DNA from: an uncultured Prevotellaceae bacterium
Lineage (GTDB): Bacteria; Bacteroidota; Bacteroidia; Bacteroidales; Muribaculaceae
Assembly (NCBI GenBank): GCA_900320055.1
Contig: ONQS01000001.1
Span: forward strand, 62,001-126,000
Length of the DNA stretch: 64,000 nt
Direction of reading: 5' to 3'
The notes under the pieces were generated by a model. It did no database searches. It worked only from the letters and a program-made list of their open reading frames with translations, and was not told where the DNA came from. Position numbers and translations under genes: made by a program. Below are positions 33,188 to 42,950 of this stretch, piece after piece. Position 1 is the stretch's first letter. The number at the start of each line of letters is the position of its first letter.

Positions 33188-35767
33188 CTAGCGTTCCAGA
33201 TTGTTAATGACCTTGGTCAGTTGCTCGCCCAAGCCGATGGTGTAACCCTGAGAACAGAACATGACGCGGTTGAACGTGTCGGCAAGGATGAAGATGGGCA
33301 ACTGGGTTTGACTCTGTAATTTCATTTCTTGGGCAATCTGCTGGCAAATGCTGCCGTCGGTGTCAATGCCATAGATGATGTTGCTAGGCAAAGTGCCATA
33401 GTTCTCTTGGCGATATTTCAACGCTTCGTTCTCATTTTCAAACAGTATCACCATGGGTCGTCCCCACTTGTCGATTGCCTCACTCATTTTGGAAATGTCT
33501 CGCATGGCATGATTGGTCGGCTCTTGCCCTACTCCCAGGACACCCACGATGAAGTAGCCTCGGCCGGTTTGAGACAGGATGCTTACCGCATCGCTTGCCA
33601 CAGGTCTGAATTGGTTGTCAAGCAGTTGGAATTTGGATTCGGAGTTGAAGTTGCCGATCACTGCCACAATGTCATCACTCTGGCGCATGGTTAGATTGAT
33701 GGTTGTGGTTTCGTTGGGCTTAACAGCAAAAATGCGGTTGGCAACCAGCACCTTGCCACTGGCGGCACGGGTGCCGCTGGTGAGCATATAGGTCCCCGCA
33801 TCGAGCGTAGTCCCGTGTTGGAACGTGTTGCTCCACGATGAGCCGTCTTCTAGGCCCGAGTCGCCCTCATCATAACTCAGCAACTGAGTTGATCCGTCAT
33901 CCAGGATGCGTGATATAGTGAAGTGATTATAGTACTTGGGATCATCAAGGGTTGGGGTAGGGGTGTAGCGTAGTTTCAGTGTGCCTGTCTGGGCATTCTG
34001 CTGCTCAACTGCCTCAAAATTCACGTCTTGCCAGTTGCCGTTGCCTCGATACTGCACTTTGCCGGTAACAGGGTCCATGCGGGACTCGATGTCGAGCGAG
34101 CGTGCCATGTCCACAAAGAAGATGTCACGTCCACGCCTGTCGGCCACTCGCGAGCGCCATACGCCCATTGGCGTCTGGGCGATGTGCAGGGCATTCTCTT
34201 CGTCTTTTATATCAATATTGTCATGCACCCATGCTACCAGCAGTGATGGGTCTGACTGGAATCTTGCCGCCGTCTCGGCATCAAAGGCATCCTGCAATTC
34301 CATCTTAAACGGAGAGGTAATCATCTCATATTCCACACGCTGGCCCAACTGATTGCTGCGGGCATTGAAGGCATCTTCGAGAATTTCGGCTTTAACATCA
34401 CGCATGTCCTTTTCATTCAAGCCATTAAGAATGCCTGTTGCACGATCAAGATGGTCTTTGTGTTCGGCCAAGAAATTAAGAATGGTTTGCCAGTTGTTAC
34501 GGGCCTTGACCAGAAAGTCGGCGTTGACAGGAGATATGCTCTGGGCTTGCTCGGCGGTGATAAAAGCCGATGCCATATAGGCTTTGCGGATAGAATCTTC
34601 TCGGGCAAAACGGATCTCATTAGCAGTTGCCATCTCGGGTGTGACCTTGGGCATGAAGGCTTTTTCTACAGGGGGCACGATATCAAAGGTCTCATACGTC
34701 GGCCCGCTCTTCAGGCTATTGCTCTTATTGAGTGTGATGTCGACATTCTTATCTTTGCCGAAGGTCACTTTGCTGTAACCATACCAGCCGTCCTTGCTGG
34801 CCCACACGAGCATGTCACCCTTACCCGCAGTGAGCGATGTTTTGCCCTTGGCGTCAGTATATTTGGTGGCGGCGGGGTAGAACTCGCCGTAATTGTATAT
34901 GCGGAATTCCACCTTGGCCCCCTTGACGGGATTGCCGGCCTTGTCAAGCACCCCCACTTGGGTCTTGGCGGTAGCGGCATAGTTGCCGATGAGGTTGATT
35001 TCGGTGAAATTGCGGGTGTGCAGCATCACCTCTTCGGGCCCGTTATAGTCGCCAAAGGCGCGCGTGTGCATCAGCAGCGCCCTCGATGCAGGGGCGTTAA
35101 ACCAGCCAAGGTCCAGCACTGCCTCGGGCTCACAGGCACCCATAAAGTGCCACTTGCCGTCGGCCCATGCCTCGACCCAGGCGTGGTTGTCGTCGGTGTG
35201 TGCCCATCGAGGGGTATAGACCTGGCGGGCGGGGATGCCGATAGAGCGTAGGGCGGCAACCGTGAACGTCGATTCCTCGCCACAGCGACCGATAGCGGTG
35301 TTCATGCAGGCCAGCGGTGACAAGGTGCGGGCATCGCTGGGCTGATAGGTCACGTGCTCATGGCACCAGTGATTCACCTCTAGGATGGCCTCTTCCATGC
35401 TCATGCCGGCCACACGTTCTTTCAATTCCTTGAAAAAGATAGGCCTGGACATATCCAACGCCTCATTATTGACGCGCAACGGCAGCACAAAGTGCTTGAA
35501 CATCAGTTCGGGCACCTTTTTGCCCCACGGCATCTGTTCGCGGGCCTCAAAAGTGGCACGCACGTTCTCCAGATAAAACTCGATAGGGTAGTCGGTCACG
35601 TCAGCCAGCGGCATGTAGGCATACAGGAATTCCAATGCGGCCATTTCCTGATTGGTCACGTTCAAGCCCTTCAAGTCGGGCGTCCTCAACTCCTCGACCG
35701 TTGCAGCGTTGATGAGCCATGTCGTGGCTAATACCATGCAGAATGATAGTAATAACGTCTTTATCAT
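33188..35767 (-). CDS. Secreted transglutaminase-like protein
   Basis: An 859-residue exported protein. A signal peptide (LLLSFCMVLATTWLINA) is followed by a helical region. A transglutaminase-like core lies at about residues 130-235: catalytic Cys in GRCGEESTFTVAALRSIGIPA and catalytic His in DDNHAWVEAW. An Ig-like carboxypeptidase-regulatory segment (about 290-350) follows, then a long C-terminal region ending in a thioredoxin-like stretch (TQLPIFILADTFNRVMFCSQG). Such proteins may cleave or modify peptides in the periplasm. The start at 35767 gives a clean signal peptide; the frame to 35794 does not. hydE follows. Confidence 0.88.
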   Translation of the reverse strand: MIKTLLLSFCMVLATTWLINAATVEELRTPDLKGLNVTNQEMAALEFLYAYMPLADVTDYPIEFYLENVRATFEAREQMPWGKKVPELMFKHFVLPLRVNNEALDMSRPIFFKELKERVAGMSMEEAILEVNHWCHEHVTYQPSDARTLSPLACMNTAIGRCGEESTFTVAALRSIGIPARQVYTPRWAHTDDNHAWVEAWADGKWHFMGACEPEAVLDLGWFNAPASRALLMHTRAFGDYNGPEEVMLHTRNFTEINLIGNYAATAKTQVGVLDKAGNPVKGAKVEFRIYNYGEFYPAATKYTDAKGKTSLTAGKGDMLVWASKDGWYGYSKVTFGKDKNVDITLNKSNSLKSGPTYETFDIVPPVEKAFMPKVTPEMATANEIRFAREDSIRKAYMASAFITAEQAQSISPVNADFLVKARNNWQTILNFLAEHKDHLDRATGILNGLNEKDMRDVKAEILEDAFNARSNQLGQRVEYEMITSPFKMELQDAFDAETAARFQSDPSLLVAWVHDNIDIKDEENALHIAQTPMGVWRSRVADRRGRDIFFVDMARSLDIESRMDPVTGKVQYRGNGNWQDVNFEAVEQQNAQTGTLKLRYTPTPTLDDPKYYNHFTISRILDDGSTQLLSYDEGDSGLEDGSSWSNTFQHGTTLDAGTYMLTSGTRAASGKVLVANRIFAVKPNETTTINLTMRQSDDIVAVIGNFNSESKFQLLDNQFRPVASDAVSILSQTGRGYFIVGVLGVGQEPTNHAMRDISKMSEAIDKWGRPMVILFENENEALKYRQENYGTLPSNIIYGIDTDGSICQQIAQEMKLQSQTQLPIFILADTFNRVMFCSQGYTIGLGEQLTKVINNLER

Positions 35768-35793
35768 GATTTCAACTCTTTGTTTTCTACCCA

Positions 35794-35801
35794 CAAAGAT
35801 A
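35794..35801 (-). promoter_or_regulatory. Predicted -7 box of the transglutaminase-hydE pair
   Basis: TATCTTTG on the minus strand, 26 bp before the start at 35767. It excludes the upstream start at 35794, which would lie in the box. Confidence 0.5.
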
Positions 35802-35986
35802 ATGCAAAGTTTTGATTCTCTAGTTATCGTCTTATAACTATGATGAGAAAATAAATCTTCGGATTAGACTTTGTCGTATGGCTTCAAATCTGTTTAGAAT
35901 GAACGAAAATGCGAGACTTGATTAAATTACCCTTGAGTAAATTGGGAATTGTGGGGTAAGGGCAGCGAAATATGGAAAAAAATCAT

Positions 35987-35994
35987 TACCTTTG
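35987..35994 (+). promoter_or_regulatory. Predicted -7 box of lepA
   Basis: TACCTTTG fits TAnnTTTG, 42 bp before the ATG at 36037. A TTG-initiated extension starting at 35992 would lie within the box, so it is rejected. Confidence 0.55.
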
Positions 35995-36036
35995 CAATCC
36001 AGAAAAGGAAAATATCAAGAGATCTCTATAGATAAA

Positions 36037-37824
<1,788 letters not shown>

Positions 37825-37845
37825 TCAAGTCGACCCACCATTGAC

Positions 37846-39951
37846 GTGAGAGGGGGAGTGGTTGTGGCAGATGGATTGCAGCATATAGATCTGGATAATC
37901 CTGAATTTCAGGATGCTTGGACTATAATCAGGAAAACCAACCGTTCGGTCTTTCTCACAGGTAAGGCAGGAACGGGCAAAAGCACATTTCTTAAATACAT
38001 TCGTGCCAACACTAAGAAGAAACTGGTAGTGCTTGCTCCAACAGGTATTGCCGCCGTGAATGTGGGTGGCCAGACCATGCACTCGTTCTTCAAAATTCCA
38101 TTTAAGCCGCTCTTACCTGATGACCCGGACATCTCGAGCACTACGCGCCTGCGCAAGACATTGCGCTACACCAAGGAGAAAGTGAAACTCATCCGAGAGT
38201 TGGAACTCATCATCATTGACGAGATTTCAATGGTCAGAGCCGATGTCATCGACTTTGTGGATAGGGTGTTGCGTGTCTATTCTGGAAACATGCGTGAGCC
38301 ATTTGGCGGCAAACAGTTGCTGCTGGTGGGTGACATCTTCCAGTTAGAGCCTGTGGTGACCCACGATATGCGGGACATACTCAAGCGCTACTACAAGAAT
38401 TTCTTCTTCTTCAATGCGCGGGCATTCAGCCAAATTAATTTGGTCGCTATCGAATTGCGCAAGATTTACCGTCAATCGGACAATGGGTTTATCTCGCTGC
38501 TGGATCGTGTGCGCATCAATCGCGCTACCAATGCCGACATTGCTCTGTTGAACCAGCGCTGCAACCCTGATTATCAAGAAGTCAACGATAACTTTGCGAT
38601 TACGCTCGCCACACGTCGTGATACCGTAGACGCTATCAATGATGAACACATGCAGGCCTTGAAAACGCCTGAATATGTATACCAAGGGCGCATCGAGGGC
38701 GATTTCCCGGAAAACAGTCTGCCCACGGCCTTAAGGCTAACCCTCAAGGAGGGGGCTCAGGTTATCTTTATCCGTAACGATAAGGAGGGACGATGGTATA
38801 ACGGCACCATCGGCAAAGTGACGCTATTGCGTGACGATGAAGTGTATGTCACGCTCGAGAGCGGTGAGGAACTGGAAGTCCTGCCTGAAGTGTGGGAAAA
38901 CATGCAGTACACCTATAATGAGAAAGAGAGGAAGGTTGAGGAGAAAGTGCTGGGTACCTTTATGCAAGTTCCCATTAAACCCGCTTGGGCGCTAACCGTT
39001 CACAAGAGCCAGGGGCTTACGTTTAACAATGTGGTCATCGATTTTGTGGGAGGGGCGTTCACAGGCGGACAAACCTATGTGGCTCTTTCGAGGTGTACGA
39101 CGCTTGAAGGTATCACTCTGCTCAAACCGCTGAGCGACAGGGATATAATTGTCAATATGGCTGTCGTGGATTTCAGTCGCCAATTCAACGATAAGCGATT
39201 ACTCACTGAGGCCATGGAACAGGAACGGGCCAATCAGTTGTATCGTCGGGCAGTACATGCATTTGACCATCAGGAATTTGAAGAGTGTGTCAAATGTTTT
39301 GCCGAAGCGATGAGGATAAAGGATCAGTTGCAGAATGAGGTCGTTAAGAGGTTGATTTCCAAGAAATTAAACACTTTTAAGAAACAGCAGGCATCAATTG
39401 ACCATCTCAATCAAGTGGTTAATAGCCAGAAAACTATGCTTCATGAATTGGCACTCGAATATGCATCCATGGGCGACCAGGCTCTATCGATGGGCGATAG
39501 TGGGGTAGTGGGAGAGGGTAGTGTCAACTATGGCAAACGATTGGATGACATCGCTTTGCGATCGGCACAGGCTAACTATAATAAAGCCCTCCGCATTATG
39601 CCTGAGTGTGTGCCAGCCATGATCGGAAAGGCTCGATTGCTCATGATACTGGACCAACTTGAAAGCGCCGAACAGGAGTTGAACAATGCGCTGAGCATTG
39701 ATTCCAACAACTATGAAGCCCACATAATGATGGGTGAACTAATGGAGCAAATCAAGGATGTGCCTGAGGCGATAAAGTTCTATAAGAGAGCAGTCAAAGC
39801 CGACAAGAAAAGGCCGGAACCACATGAGTGTCTTCAGACTATTTATGAGAGAATTGGATTTGACGACTTGGCTGAAGAAGAACAAGAAATTGCTGAACGA
39901 TTACGCAAAGCGCTCCATAAAAAGGCATCATCTAAGCGTAAACGCAAATAA
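37846..39951 (+). CDS. PIF1-like superfamily 1 helicase with C-terminal TPR repeats
   Basis: A 701-residue ATPase. Walker A is GKAGTGKST (residues 39-47) and Walker B IIIDEISMV (about 122-130). The motif VHKSQGLTFNNVVIDF and VALSRCTTLEGI near residues 385-425 are typical of PIF1/RecD-like DNA helicases. From about residue 465 the protein becomes helical, with TPR-like units (YRRAVHAFDHQEFEECVKCF, NYNKALRIMPECVPAMIGKA, AHIMMGELMEQIKDVPEAIK) and a basic tail (KKASSKRKRK). The start is uncertain: GTG at 37846 or GTG at 37864; neither has a clear ribosome site. It may be transcribed with lepA. Confidence 0.88.
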   Translation: MRGGVVVADGLQHIDLDNPEFQDAWTIIRKTNRSVFLTGKAGTGKSTFLKYIRANTKKKLVVLAPTGIAAVNVGGQTMHSFFKIPFKPLLPDDPDISSTTRLRKTLRYTKEKVKLIRELELIIIDEISMVRADVIDFVDRVLRVYSGNMREPFGGKQLLLVGDIFQLEPVVTHDMRDILKRYYKNFFFFNARAFSQINLVAIELRKIYRQSDNGFISLLDRVRINRATNADIALLNQRCNPDYQEVNDNFAITLATRRDTVDAINDEHMQALKTPEYVYQGRIEGDFPENSLPTALRLTLKEGAQVIFIRNDKEGRWYNGTIGKVTLLRDDEVYVTLESGEELEVLPEVWENMQYTYNEKERKVEEKVLGTFMQVPIKPAWALTVHKSQGLTFNNVVIDFVGGAFTGGQTYVALSRCTTLEGITLLKPLSDRDIIVNMAVVDFSRQFNDKRLLTEAMEQERANQLYRRAVHAFDHQEFEECVKCFAEAMRIKDQLQNEVVKRLISKKLNTFKKQQASIDHLNQVVNSQKTMLHELALEYASMGDQALSMGDSGVVGEGSVNYGKRLDDIALRSAQANYNKALRIMPECVPAMIGKARLLMILDQLESAEQELNNALSIDSNNYEAHIMMGELMEQIKDVPEAIKFYKRAVKADKKRPEPHECLQTIYERIGFDDLAEEEQEIAERLRKALHKKASSKRKRK

Positions 39952-40038
39952 ACAAAGGACGTGCGATATCGCAATTGCCCCATTATCGTATAGGTAGTCG
40001 TTTGGTGGGTGTGTCATCATTCAAGACCAATAGCAAAT

Positions 40039-40216
40039 GAGGGTGTTGCAAAACTCAGCCGTCGTGACCATGGTCGGCCTATCGGCCGAAAAATTAAACA
40101 AAAATATAAATAAAGCAACAGAACTCCGTCGCTGAATGTGGCTTCGAGCCTGCAAGCCGCATAGAGAGGGCTGAGCCCTCGGCGACGCGTATAGAAGAAG
40201 AGGGGGCCTCAGCGAC
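40039..40216. repeat. Cluster of inverted repeats with a three-way-junction fold
   Basis: Contents: GAGGGTGTTGCAAAACTC (40039-40056); a perfect palindrome GACCATGGTC (40066-40075); and a compact three-stem fold at 40127-40187. In that fold CGTCGC (40127-40132) pairs with GCGACG (40182-40187), ATGTGGCTT (40136-40144) with AAGCCGCAT (40154-40162) with one wobble, and GAGGGC (40166-40171) with GCCCTC (40175-40180). GTCGCTGA (40128-40135) is alternatively complementary to TCAGCGAC (40209-40216). It may be a structured RNA, a small palindromic element or an insertion-sequence scar. Confidence 0.45.
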
Positions 40217-41123
40217 TATTATTGTAGATTCTCAATTAATCTATTTTACATAATATCAATATTTATCGAAATGGGTCTTTCTGAGTCACATCAACCATAT
40301 CTTCTATGCGTGGCCAATTTACAGGCATAGGTTAATAACCAAGGGATCCGCCGACCATGCTGTGGCGCGCGATGATATCGAAATTCTGTTGACTATATCC
40401 CGATGATTGATAAGAATTGTTGGAATATTGAAATCTGAATGAGTTGAGCATTCAATAATAAATCCGTATTGTGCCCAGTCACAGCATTATAATTCAAGAG
40501 TTTATTGAGCGCCTAATCGGTGGTAAAAAAAATGGGCATGTTGCCTGAGTGCATATTACACGATTGCACCTAATTGTATGTATGAATTGCACGATTGATT
40601 CGACTGGACTAAGAATTGCTTGATCACAATATTAGGTGATGGCTCTTGACCAAACCTCATCAGAATGATGAATGGTACAAGTTTAAGAGTTGTTGTTTAA
40701 TGTGCTCATTGATAGTTTTGATTGTAAAATAGATGATTATCTTGTGTTATTTGAAGTGATGATTTAAATAAATCACTAAGAAAAATGCGAGTTTGTTCTG
40801 AAATCTGCTGATTCGGTTATTATTCTTGATGATTATTGTATGCTTTGGATTTGATTATAAGTACTAATCGCTTATATATAAATGTAGTAAAATATAAATA
40901 TTAAATTGATGGTTTTAGAAAAAATGAATGTGAATTGTAAAATTGTAAGTGTTATTAAGCGTATCCTGTCCTTTTCGGTTCAAAAAGTGCGATATTTTAT
41001 TATAATATAACTGCTTAATGTATTGAAAATAATCAATTTAGAATCAATATCTTCTAGCAGATATTTAATATAGTTTGCTTATCCCCTACTCCATGCTAAT
41101 TGTCTGATAACTTACTGAATTGA

Positions 41124-41155
41124 TTTGTGCTGATTTGAAAAAATATATATCTTTG
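41124..41155 (+). promoter_or_regulatory. Promoter of the ABC exporter operon
   Basis: TTTG at 41124-41127 and TATCTTTG at 41148-41155, spacer 20 bp, match the consensus. The start codon of the first ABC gene is 29 bp downstream. Confidence 0.75.
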
Positions 41156-41183
41156 TTGCTTCGATATCCACTTATTATATAAC

Positions 41184-42950
41184 ATGTTAAAGACTCTACT
41201 TCATCAGGTCAAGCAATATAAAGCGGCATCGCTTTTGACACCGGTTTTTATCATGCTTGAAGTTGTGCTCGATGTGCTGATACCGTTTGTTACGGCCAAA
41301 CTCATTGACAACGGTATCACTGCGGGCCACATGCCCAGTGTCTATAAATATGGCTTGATAATGCTTGTCATGGCATTCCTGAGCATGATGGCTGCTATCA
41401 TGGCCGGCAAGTACGCGTCGTATGCCTCGTCGGGCTTCGCCTGCAATTTGCGCGACGCCATGTACAAGAATATCCAGCGTTTTGCCTTCAGCGATATTGA
41501 TAAGTACAGCACGTCAGGCCTGGTAACGCGTATGACCACAGATGTGACAAATCTGCAAAACGCATACCAGCAGATCATCCGCACGTCGGTGCGGGCACCG
41601 TTTAATCTGTTGTCGAGCATTGTGATGTGTTTCGTCATCAGTCCTCAATTGAGTATCATCTTTGTTGTGGCCAGTGTTGTGCTTGGTGTGATACTTGCCC
41701 TGATTATCAGTAAGGTATCCAAGATGTTTGCGTTGGTTTTCAAGCAGTATGACGTGCTGAACGGTGTGGTGCAGGAAAACGTCACCGGCATCCGTGTGGT
41801 AAAAGCCTTTGTCCGAGAAGATCATGAGAATGCTAAATTTTGGTCAGCCGCCAAGCGGCTTTATGACCTGAATGTCAAGGCTGAGAGCCTGATGGCGCTC
41901 AACCGACCCTTGATGAACATAGTGGTCTATGGCTGCATCATTGCGATCTCGTGGTTCGGTGCCCAGTTTATAGTCGCTGGGAATTTGACCACGGGCCAGT
42001 TGACTTCCCTTTTCACCTATGTGATGACCATCTTGATGTCGCTGATGATGTTAAGTATGATTTTTGTAACCATTACTCAAAGTCTGGCCAGCGGACAACG
42101 TGTGGCACAAGTGATTAACGAAGTTCCTGATATTGTTAATCCGGATCATGCTCTGACCGAAATACCTAATGGTTCCATCGACTTTAACCACGTCTTTTTT
42201 GCCTACAAGGGCGGCAGTGGCGAGTATGCCCTCAACGATATTGATCTGCACATCGCCAGTGGCGAGTCCATCGGTGTAATCGGTGGCACAGGCAGCGGCA
42301 AGTCTTCTCTCATCAATCTGGTGAGCCGCTTGTATGATGTTTCCAAAGGTGAAGTACTCATAGGTGGAAATAATGTAAACACCTATGACCTTGAGAGCCT
42401 GCGTAATAATGTGGCTGTCGTCTTGCAGAAGAACGTACTCTTTTCCGGCACGATCCTGGATAACCTGCGCTGGGGCGACGAGAACGCGACACTCGAGCAA
42501 TGCCGGCAAGCATGCCGAGTGGCTTGTGCCGATGAGTTTATCATGGAGATGCCGGAGGGTTATGAGACGCGCATCGAGCAAGGAGGCACCAATGTCTCTG
42601 GAGGTCAAAAGCAACGCTTGTGCATCGCACGAGCCTTGTTGAAGAAGCCCAAAGTCATGGTGCTGGACGATAGTACCAGCGCCTGTGATAACACGACCGA
42701 CGCCCGCATCCGTGCAGCCTTGCGTGACAATCTGCCCGAGATGACCAAAATCATTATAGCCCAGCGCATCAGCAGCATTAAGGATTGCAATCGCATCCTC
42801 GTGCTCGACGACGGCAAGATGGCAGGCTTTGACACGCACGACAACTTGCTCAAGTCATGCAAAATCTATCAGGAAATCTGCGCTATCCAAGAGGCGGCAG
42901 GAGGAGACTTTGACAAACCCCAAGATGACAGAAAGGAGGCCCAATCATGA
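41184..42950 (+). CDS. ABC exporter half-transporter, degenerate ATP site subunit
   Basis: A 588-residue fusion of a six-helix permease (residues 1-320) and an ATPase. Walker A is GGTGSGKSS near 367 and the signature NVSGGQKQR near 470. The catalytic position after Walker B is aspartate instead of glutamate (VLDDSTSACD), and the switch histidine is replaced by glutamine (IIIAQRIS). Both changes mark the non-hydrolysing site of heterodimeric exporters such as TM287/288 and BmrCD. The partner gene overlaps its stop by four bases. The substrate may be a drug, lipid or peptide. Confidence 0.93.
   Translation: MLKTLLHQVKQYKAASLLTPVFIMLEVVLDVLIPFVTAKLIDNGITAGHMPSVYKYGLIMLVMAFLSMMAAIMAGKYASYASSGFACNLRDAMYKNIQRFAFSDIDKYSTSGLVTRMTTDVTNLQNAYQQIIRTSVRAPFNLLSSIVMCFVISPQLSIIFVVASVVLGVILALIISKVSKMFALVFKQYDVLNGVVQENVTGIRVVKAFVREDHENAKFWSAAKRLYDLNVKAESLMALNRPLMNIVVYGCIIAISWFGAQFIVAGNLTTGQLTSLFTYVMTILMSLMMLSMIFVTITQSLASGQRVAQVINEVPDIVNPDHALTEIPNGSIDFNHVFFAYKGGSGEYALNDIDLHIASGESIGVIGGTGSGKSSLINLVSRLYDVSKGEVLIGGNNVNTYDLESLRNNVAVVLQKNVLFSGTILDNLRWGDENATLEQCRQACRVACADEFIMEMPEGYETRIEQGGTNVSGGQKQRLCIARALLKKPKVMVLDDSTSACDNTTDARIRAALRDNLPEMTKIIIAQRISSIKDCNRILVLDDGKMAGFDTHDNLLKSCKIYQEICAIQEAAGGDFDKPQDDRKEAQS

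Larger units (their letters stand above)
39952..41183. other. 1.2-kb AT-rich gene-poor interval
   Basis: No convincing gene is present. The first part (39960-40216) is GC-richer and holds several inverted repeats, annotated separately. A short ORF on the minus strand (40263-40328, 21 codons, starting MPVNWPRIEDMVDVT) looks protein-like but is preceded by an in-frame stop and may be a remnant. The rest, to about 41120, is AT-rich with many stops in all frames. The promoter of the ABC exporter lies at the right end. Confidence 0.6.

Noticed and set aside
34451-35251. Plus-strand open frame (266 codons) opposite the transglutaminase gene
   Set aside because: Antisense shadow of a clear secreted protein; no family features.
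40039-40056. Terminal inverted repeat of an insertion sequence
   Set aside because: Only one copy is visible, with no transposase, partner end or target duplication nearby; kept only as part of the palindrome cluster.
41070-41183. tRNA or other classical RNA gene in the AT-rich gap
   Set aside because: No cloverleaf, T-loop motif or other conserved RNA signature could be found.
42051-42839. Minus-strand open frame (262 codons) opposite the first ABC subunit
   Set aside because: Antisense to Walker and signature motifs of the ABC gene; a product of the codon bias.
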